Origin: Diorhabda sublineata
Lineage: Eukaryota > Arthropoda > Insecta > Coleoptera > Chrysomelidae
Assembly (NCBI RefSeq): GCF_026230105.1
Contig: NW_026614232.1
Span: forward strand, 186,001-250,000
DNA length: 64,000 bases
Direction of reading: 5' to 3'
How positions within the stretch are numbered: the first letter of the stretch is position 1; each line of letters starts with the position of its first letter. Of the stretch, positions 56,744 to 64,000 are shown one piece after another. The notes below the pieces were generated by a model. It did no database searches, was not told the DNA's origin, and saw only the letters and a program-made list of their open reading frames with translations. The translations under genes were made by a program, and so were the position numbers.

Positions 56744-57628
56744 ATGGCGGATACAGAAAATCAAACTTCGGTTGTAACCGCAACGTCTGCGTCTAATTCA
56801 CCGCAGGTTTCGTCGTCTCCAATAAATAAAAAGGAAAAAAAAGCTAAAAATCCTAGGACCAAACCATCTCATCCACCGACTTCGGAAATGGTAAACAATG
56901 CGATCAAAGGTTTAAAGGAACGCGGAGGCTCATCTTTACAAGCAATTAAAAAGTACATTGCTGCCAATTACAAAGTTGATGCAGAAAAAGTAGCGCCATT
57001 CATCAAAAAATATTTGAAAGCATCTGTAGTATCGGGATCTTTGGTACAAACTAAAGGTAAAGGAGCTTCCGGATCGTTCAAGTTAGCTTCGGCAACTTCG
57101 ACTGGTGGTACTTCGGCTAAAACGAATGCTATTGACAAAAAGAAAAAGAAAACAGCCGCTTCTACTCCAGGCGTAACTAAATCCAAAAAAATTGTAACAG
57201 CTGCAAAAAGAAATGCTATTATTGCAGGAGGAGGAGGAGGAGGAGGAGGAGGAGGAGTGGATAAATCGAAAAGTATTAAGAAATCTAATAAAGGCAAAAA
57301 AACGACAGGTACAGCAGCGGCTTCTTTAAAAACTTCGACAACAACAACACCAACTACTGATAAGAAAGGCGTTAAAGTTGCCAAAAAAACAGATAAAAAA
57401 TCTTCGGCTAAAGGAGGAGTCGCCGCCGCCGCCGCTACCAATACAGCCAGTGCCGCATCATCCGAAATTAAAACGAAGAATCCTACTAAAGCAAAAAAAT
57501 CTAATAAAGGCAGTCCCACGAAAAAGCCGAAAGCACCAAAACCGAAAACTGCGAAAGCAGCTGCTAGCAGTTCCTCTCCTAAAGCAAGAAAAGCCGCCGC
57601 CGCCGCCGCTCCTAAAAAGAAGAAATAA
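56744..57628 (+). CDS. H1: Linker histone H1, unit 7
   Basis: 294 aa, 10-Gly allele. Confidence 0.97.
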   Translation: MADTENQTSVVTATSASNSPQVSSSPINKKEKKAKNPRTKPSHPPTSEMVNNAIKGLKERGGSSLQAIKKYIAANYKVDAEKVAPFIKKYLKASVVSGSLVQTKGKGASGSFKLASATSTGGTSAKTNAIDKKKKKTAASTPGVTKSKKIVTAAKRNAIIAGGGGGGGGGGVDKSKSIKKSNKGKKTTGTAAASLKTSTTTTPTTDKKGVKVAKKTDKKSSAKGGVAAAAATNTASAASSEIKTKNPTKAKKSNKGSPTKKPKAPKPKTAKAAASSSSPKARKAAAAAAPKKKK

Positions 57629-57725
57629 AAAGAATATTTTTTTTCTGACAGAAAGATAGTACAACAATCGAGAAGTATTATCGGACTGATGATGGGTACG
57701 ACGACAATCGACAATAATAACAAAT

Positions 57726-57741
57726 GGCCCTTGTCAGGGCC
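57726..57741 (+). terminator. H1 histone 3' stem-loop (unit 7)
   Basis: GGCCCTTGTCAGGGCC plus ACAA. Confidence 0.93.
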
Positions 57742-58013
57742 ACAATTTTTTCATTTATTTATGAAGAAAATGAAAAACAAATAATGTTTGTTTTGATGAA
57801 ACAAGAATTTTTTGAATTTCGGTTCAATAATTGATATGTTATGTTATATATAACATTTTCATCGATCGATGTAATGTAGGTTGTTACCACCTTCTAGATT
57901 TGTCTCGACCTACCTACGATATAGTAGATCTAATCTGTTTTATAAACTTTCAATTATTATATGTCGATATTGTCTAAAATTTGTTAGTTAAAAATAATAA
58001 TTTTCTCTATCTC

Positions 58014-58145
<132 letters not shown>

Positions 58146-58259
58146 CTTCTTTACCCAATCAACAATCACATCCTTCTTTTATATTTCAATGTTTTCAAAC
58201 GAACATCCTATATTTATATCAAAATATTATACTACTATCATAAATGTTAAATTATTTGT

Positions 58260-58275
58260 GGTTCTGAAAAGAACC
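58260..58275 (-). terminator. H3 histone 3' stem-loop (unit 7)
   Basis: Minus strand GGTTCTTTTCAGAACC plus ACAA. Confidence 0.95.
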
Positions 58276-58374
58276 GTTTTTACTTACAATATATATATAA
58301 AACAAAAAATCTATTATAATCAAATAGATAAAATGTAATTTTATATAAAAAAAAAAAAAAAAAAAAATTTGTAT

Positions 58375-58833
<459 letters not shown>

Positions 58834-59202
58834 CTATAGCAACTCGATAAACACACAATGAATGAGATAAATTTAGAGAGAGAGAGAGAGAGATTCGTTG
58901 TGAAAAATTAGGAAGGAAGGTTTTTTTTTTTTTTTTTGGTAATTTGGTTATGATTTGCATTAGGCCCTGATATAGGAATTTTTTCCTCTGCAGGGCTGGG
59001 TGTGGGGATATTTAGTTGGGAAGTGTTTGCTCGGCTGCTTCTAGCGGTGCAGTTACATTTTTTTTTTGTTAAGATTTTTTTTTTCTTTTTTATATTTTTT
59101 TTTGGGGGTTTTTTTTTTTTATATATTTTTTTTTGTTTATTTTTTGTTTTTTCTTAATCTAATTGGGGGTGGGCGGGTACAGCTGCGGCTGTATTATTCC
59201 CT

Positions 59203-59277
59203 ATCGTCGGACATTTGTCTGGAGAATCGGTTCTCCAGGTTGCAGGGAAACCGCAGAAAACCTGCAACTCCGACGAT
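59203..59277 (-). other. 75-nt three-way-junction structure, A6
   Basis: Identical to the structure in A1, although this copy is otherwise one of the more divergent. Confidence 0.7.
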
Positions 59278-59503
59278 GGATGAAAATGAGGGTGGGTGTT
59301 GGGGGTAGGAATTTATCTGATTGATATGGGAGCTATTATTGAGGAAATTGAGGAAGGATGAGGAGGGTCCCTTTCGCAACGGAATTCTTGATTCTATGGA
59401 TCGAATCAATTAGAAGGGGCTTGGAGGTCATTTAGGCGGCTTGGAATGGGGGTTATGTCAGTATTGACATAAATGGCGTTGCTAGGGCTAAACCTACACT
59501 TTT

Positions 59504-61000
59504 TCAGTGGGACGTGTTTGGTTTTTGGGTGAAAGCGAAATGAATGCGGTTACCCACGCCGCTGGTTACGGTACAATTATAACCGTAAAAAGGGGGAATG
59601 AGGCGTTGTAGCGTTTCGGCTACTAGCGCCCGAGAAGTAGGGATGGCGTTCATTATTGTTGTTGCCAGGATTTCGATTAGGATTTTAGTGTCAGTAGACA
59701 GGTCGTAAGGGGTTTGAGGTTTTTCTAGGGTGACTGGGGCTGTATCCTGGGGGGCTTTCGGAGTTTCAATTCTTTTCGGACAGCGGGGGTGGAAGGCGGG
59801 GTGAGGTCCGCCGCAATTTTTACAGGTAGGGGAGTTAGCTTTTGGGCATTTTTCTGGCTTGTGACCAGAAGCACCACAGGTTGGACAAATAGGTTTGGCA
59901 TTGCAGGTGTCTGCGGAGTGGCCGGTAGATGAGCAACGGTTGCAGTATTTGGGGACTGCGGGTATGGTGTTTGAATTTGAGGCTTCGCAGTAGTGCGGAA
60001 GCCCGTGGAAGTTAATACCCTTGGTTAGGGCGTGATGGTAGGCGGTTTCGGAATCTGTAATAATTCGGAACATGGATGTGGGTTTATTCGTGGATCTAGC
60101 TATAATTCTCCAAGTTTTAAGGACAGGGAATTTCAGGATAGAGAGGATCTCCAGGAACTCTTCTTCGGTGTAGGATTGGTCTACATTCTTGCAGACCAGA
60201 GAAAAGGTGGTTTTTTTGGTTTTAGTGGTGAGGGGTTTTTGGGCTCTTTGGGGAGGGTTTATCGGGATTACGACGATTTTCTCGTCGCCTATGGCGAAAC
60301 GGATTTTCCTAGCCAACGTTTCGTGATGAAACGTGGAAGGAATTTTGAGGAGGGCGGTTCCATTGGGGTTAGCTTTGAGAAAGCTCATTTGTCCCCTCAA
60401 CAGCTCTTGCGTGTTGAGGAGATTGTAGAGCTCTCTCTGTGAGGTATATTTAGTTGGGAGGTTTCTCAAATTGAGTGTTTGGGTGATGGTTTGGGATTGT
60501 TGGTGGGTTTTGGGGGTCTGGGATTGTTGGTGGGTTCTGGGGGTCTGGGGTTGTTGGTGGGTTCTGGGAGTCTGGGTTTGACTTGGTGCCTGGGGTTTAG
60601 TGGTATTTTGGGTATTTTTTTTTTGCTTTTGAGGTATTGAGATTGACTTGGAATTAAGAGGGGGAATTTTGTTTTTGGGGATCGCGCCTTGTCGGGTATA
60701 ATCAACACGCTGGGATTTAGAGTTGGACGATTTCTGCGAGACCCTAGAAGCATAGGAATCCGCAGATGGTGTTGGTGAGGAGCTTCTATTATTCTCGAGT
60801 GATTTCCGTTTGATATACTCAATGGCATTACGAACTTGGGTGAATTGATTTGGACTGTACCGCGAGTATTCTGCGACCAATTCTGCAAAGGTTTCCTCCT
60901 CAGAAGGAGAATTGGGGTTGGTAGGGAGTGGTGGGAATTCATCGATGGTGGAAACAGGTTTACTTCGGGTTTGAATGGGGGAACGGGGTACTCGGGGCAT
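59504..61000 (-). CDS. Element A6 ORF1
   Basis: Intact 498-aa ORF1 with the A4-like SPTPSAD and QKQKK variants and a private Tyr to Phe in the first RRM-like region (RKIRFAI, about residue 235). It also carries silent changes, for example at about 59770 and 60310. Confidence 0.87.
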   Translation of the reverse strand: MPRVPRSPIQTRSKPVSTIDEFPPLPTNPNSPSEEETFAELVAEYSRYSPNQFTQVRNAIEYIKRKSLENNRSSSPTPSADSYASRVSQKSSNSKSQRVDYTRQGAIPKNKIPPLNSKSISIPQKQKKNTQNTTKPQAPSQTQTPRTHQQPQTPRTHQQSQTPKTHQQSQTITQTLNLRNLPTKYTSQRELYNLLNTQELLRGQMSFLKANPNGTALLKIPSTFHHETLARKIRFAIGDEKIVVIPINPPQRAQKPLTTKTKKTTFSLVCKNVDQSYTEEEFLEILSILKFPVLKTWRIIARSTNKPTSMFRIITDSETAYHHALTKGINFHGLPHYCEASNSNTIPAVPKYCNRCSSTGHSADTCNAKPICPTCGASGHKPEKCPKANSPTCKNCGGPHPAFHPRCPKRIETPKAPQDTAPVTLEKPQTPYDLSTDTKILIEILATTIMNAIPTSRALVAETLQRLIPPFYGYNCTVTSGVGNRIHFAFTQKPNTSH

Positions 61001-61881
61001 TTTCAAAAGTGAAATAGGTGAAATAAAAGATCGATAGAGTCAGATCAAGTGAGGATAAGAAATAAGGATTTCGAGAATTGAAATCCTTTGTTAGTACCTA
61101 ACAAGAGTTGGCTATCAAAGCCGACAGCGGACTCACTGCCGGAGGGAGTTTCCTCCCCGGTTAAAGAATTCCTGACCCTTTTGATTGCCTGTTAGTGTTT
61201 TATAAAAATGAAAATAATATTCACCTGAAACTGGCTGATCCTAGGACTCACGTTGGTTCTTGAAACACTTGCCCCCGAAAGGGTTTATTTCATTATAAAA
61301 AAAAAGCCCCGAAAAGGGCAGGTAGGTAGAGCAACAAAGCCCCGAAAGGGGCACTTTTGCAACTGTTAACTGTTCACGCTAAAATGTGCTGACGCTGTAA
61401 TGTTTAATACTTTCTTTGTAAGCGAGAGTTTGAATCGCAGTAGGCGACCCTGCGTTTACCGGTGTGTTTTCTAAAATAAAACAGTGACCGATTATACAGC
61501 AGTCCTTTAATCCGTACTTGCGACCTTCTCGAAGCGCTCTGGAGATAAATTTAGAGAGAGAGAGAGATTCGTTGTGAAAAATTAGGAAGGAAGGGTTTTT
61601 TTTTTTTTTGGTAATTTGGTTATGATTTGCATTAGGCCCTGATATAGGAATTTTTTCCTCTGCAGGGCTGGGTGTGGGGATATTTAGTTGGGAAGTGTTT
61701 GCTCGGCTGCTTCTAGCGGTGCAGTTACATTTTTTTTTTTTTGTTAAGATTTTTTTTTTTTTTTCTCTTTTATATTTTTTTGGGGGTTTTTTTTTTTTTA
61801 TATATTTTTTTTTGTTTATTTTTTGTTTTTTCTTAATCTAATTGGGGGTGGGCGGGTACAGCTGCGGCTGTATTATTCCCT

Positions 61882-61956
61882 ATCGTCGGACATTTGTCTG
61901 GAGAATCGGTTCTCCAGGTTGCAGGGAAACCGCAGAAAACCTGCAACTCCGACGAT
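61882..61956 (-). other. 75-nt three-way-junction structure, A7
   Basis: Identical to the structure in A1. Confidence 0.7.
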
Positions 61957-62182
61957 GGATGAAAATGAGGGTGGGTGTTGGGGGTAGGAATTTATCTGAT
62001 TGATATGGGAGCTATTATTGAGGAAATTGAGGAAGGATGAGGAGGGTCCCTTTCGCAACGGAGTTCTTGATTCTATGGATCGAATCAATTAGAAGGGGCT
62101 TGGAGGTCATTTAGGCGGCTTGGAATGGGGGTTATGTCAGTATTGACATAAATGGCGTTGCTAGGGCTAAACCTACACTTTT

Positions 62183-63679
62183 TCAGTGGGACGTGTTTGG
62201 TTTTTGGGTGAAAGCGAAATGAATGCGGTTACCCACGCCGCTGGTTACGGTACAATTATAACCGTAAAAAGGGGGAATGAGGCGTTGTAGCGTTTCGGCT
62301 ACTAGCGCCCGAGAAGTAGGGATGGCGTTCATTATTGTTGTTGCCAGGATTTCGATTAGGATTTTAGTGTCAGTAGACAGGTCGTAAGGGGTTTGAGGTT
62401 TTTCTAGGGTGACTGGGGCTGTATCCTGGGGGGCTTTCGGAGTTTCAATCCTTTTCGGACAGCGGGGGTGGAAGGCGGGGTGAGGTCCGCCGCAATTTTT
62501 ACAGGTAGGGGAGTTAGCTTTTGGGCATTTTTCTGGCTTGTGACCAGAAGCACCACAGGTTGGACAAATAGGTTTGGCATTGCAGGTGTCTGCGGAGTGG
62601 CCGGTAGATGAGCAACGGTTGCAGTATTTGGGGACTGCGGGTATGGTGTTTGAATTTGAGGCTTCGCAGTAGTGCGGAAGCCCGTGGAAGTTAATACCCT
62701 TGGTTAGGGCGTGATGGTAGGCGGTTTCGGAATCTGTAATAATTCGGAACATGGATGTGGGTTTATTCGTGGATCTAGCTATAATTCTCCAAGTTTTAAG
62801 GACAGGGAATTTCAGGATAGAGAGGATCTCCAGGAACTCTTCTTCGGTGTAGGATTGGTCTACATTCTTGCAGACCAGAGAAAAGGTGGTTTTTTTGGTT
62901 TTAGTGGTGAGGGGTTTTTGGGCTCTTTGGGGAGGGTTTATCGGGATTACGACGATTTTCTCGTCGCCTATGGCGTAACGGATTTTCCTTGCCAACGTTT
63001 CGTGATGAAACGTGGAAGGAATTTTGAGGAGGGCGGTTCCATTGGGGTTAGCTTTGAGAAAGCTCATTTGTCCCCTCAACAGCTCTTGCGTGTTGAGGAG
63101 ATTGTAGAGCTCTCTCTGTGAGGTATATTTAGTTGGGAGGTTTCTCAAATTGAGTGTTTGGGTGATGGTTTGGGATTGTTGGTGGGTTTTGGGGGTCTGG
63201 GATTGTTGGTGGGTTCTGGGGGTCTGGGGTTGTTGGTGGGTTCTGGGAGTCTGGGTTTGACTTGGTGCCTGGGGTTTAGTGGTATTTTGGGTATTTTTTT
63301 TTGGCTTTTGAGATATTGAGATTGACTTGGAATTTAGAGGGGGAATTTTGTTTTTGGGGATCGCGCCTTGTAGGGTATAATCAACACGCTGGGATTTAGA
63401 GTTGGACGATTTCTGCGAGACCCTAGAAGCATAGGAATCCGCAGATGGTGCTGGTGAGGAGCTTCTATTATTCTCGAGTGATTTCCGTTTGATATACTCA
63501 ATGGCATTACGAACTTGGGTGAATTGATTTGGACTGTACCGCGAGTATTCTGCGACCAATTCTGCAAAGGTTTCCTCCTCAGAAGGAGAATTGGGGTTGG
63601 TAGGGAGTGGTGGGAATTCATCGATGGTGGAAACAGGTTTACTTCGGGTTTGAATGGGGGAACGGGGTACTCGGGGCAT
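62183..63679 (-). CDS. Element A7 ORF1
   Basis: Intact 498-aa ORF1 of subfamily 1 with two private N-terminal changes (Arg to Leu in YTRQGA, about residue 103; Pro to Ser in SIPQKPKK, about 123). Confidence 0.87.
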   Translation of the reverse strand: MPRVPRSPIQTRSKPVSTIDEFPPLPTNPNSPSEEETFAELVAEYSRYSPNQFTQVRNAIEYIKRKSLENNRSSSPAPSADSYASRVSQKSSNSKSQRVDYTLQGAIPKNKIPPLNSKSISISQKPKKNTQNTTKPQAPSQTQTPRTHQQPQTPRTHQQSQTPKTHQQSQTITQTLNLRNLPTKYTSQRELYNLLNTQELLRGQMSFLKANPNGTALLKIPSTFHHETLARKIRYAIGDEKIVVIPINPPQRAQKPLTTKTKKTTFSLVCKNVDQSYTEEEFLEILSILKFPVLKTWRIIARSTNKPTSMFRIITDSETAYHHALTKGINFHGLPHYCEASNSNTIPAVPKYCNRCSSTGHSADTCNAKPICPTCGASGHKPEKCPKANSPTCKNCGGPHPAFHPRCPKRIETPKAPQDTAPVTLEKPQTPYDLSTDTKILIEILATTIMNAIPTSRALVAETLQRLIPPFYGYNCTVTSGVGNRIHFAFTQKPNTSH

Positions 63680-64000
63680 TTTCAAAAGTGAAATAGGTGA
63701 AATAAAAGATCGATAGAGTCAGATCAAGTGAGGATAAGAAATAAGGATTTCTTTGTTAGTACCTAACAAGAGTTGGCTATCAAAGCCGACAGCGGACTCA
63801 CTGCCGGAGGGAGTTTCCTCCCCGGTTAAAGAATTCCTGACCCTTTTGATTGCCTGTTAGTGTTTTATAAAAATGAAAATAATATTCACCTGAAACTGGC
63901 TGATCCTAGGACTCACGTTGGTTCTTGAAACACTTGCCCCCGAAAGGGTTTATTTCATTATAAAAAAAAGCCCCGAAAAGGGCAGGTAGGTAGAGCAACA

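Larger units (their letters stand above)
58876..61541 (-). mobile_element. Element A copy A6 (variant 5' UTR, H3-proximal member of tandem pair)
   Basis: Complete copy between target copies 58864-58875 and 61542-61553, the latter shared with A7. The sense 5' end is CAGAGCG, lacking about 12 nt found in other copies. The segment about 61352-61435 is replaced by unrelated sequence. It belongs to the A4-like subfamily by ORF1 residues. Confidence 0.9.
61554..64000 (-). mobile_element. Element A copy A7 (5' end beyond window)
   Basis: The 3' end abuts the target copy shared with A6 (61542-61553). ORF1 and most of the 5' UTR are present, and the window ends within the hairpin-rich part of the 5' UTR. 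A 13-nt deletion at about 63750 removes one arm of the 9-bp hairpin upstream of ORF1. Confidence 0.88.

Overview
The window is a stretch of an insect (at least arthropod) replication-dependent histone gene array. The evidence is intronless H4, H2A, H2B, H1 and H3 genes repeated as a quintet, a histone 3' stem-loop after every gene, TATA boxes about 30 bp upstream of TCAGT/TCATT-type initiators, AT-rich spacers and Jockey-like retrotransposon ORFs. H2A and H2B resemble hymenopteran forms as I remember them, so Hymenoptera is a guess; the species cannot be read from the sequence.

Seven repeat units are present. Each reads H4 (+), H2A (-), H2B (+), H1 (+), H3 (-). The first begins with H4 at 1102 and the last ends with H3 at 58785. 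A clean unit is about 5.75 kb (units 1 and 6). H3/H4 and H2A/H2B are divergent pairs sharing 288-bp and 316-bp promoters. The histone proteins are identical between units, except for an H1 glycine tract (8, 10 or 14 Gly) and one frameshifted H2B (unit 4).

The units differ mainly by two retroelement families that carry only an ORF1 (gag-like, zinc-knuckle) gene and no reverse transcriptase. Element A (about 2.65 kb, minus strand, 498-aa ORF1) lies in the H3/H4 promoter at 1-891 (partial), 14578-17234, 22968-25617, 31418-34074, 41925-44580, 44593-47247, 58876-61541 and 61554-64000 (partial), always at the same 12-bp target, GAGATAAATTTA. Element B (about 2.1 kb, plus strand, 459/430-aa ORF1) lies in the H2A/H2B promoter at 8445-10598 and 35895-37938, both times at CTGTTAACTGCTA.

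The main result is the geometry. Element A sits in H3 orientation exactly between the H3 TATA box and the H3 initiator, so the H3 TATA box lies 31 bp upstream of the first base of the element. Element B sits in H2B orientation just downstream of the H2B TATA box (first element base 36 bp from the TATA). Two unrelated-looking ORF1-only elements therefore appear to use the same strategy: target a histone core promoter, take over its TATA box and leave the histone gene TATA-less behind the element. Variable 5' junctions, variable (CT)n or (TG)n tails, head-to-tail double insertions and mosaic ORF1 sequences argue for repeated independent targeting rather than only copying of whole units. I know of no described histone-promoter-specific retrotransposon, but I could not search.

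Of seven H3 genes only two (units 1 and 6) keep an intact promoter. Of seven H2B genes four keep both promoter and reading frame (units 1, 3, 6, 7).
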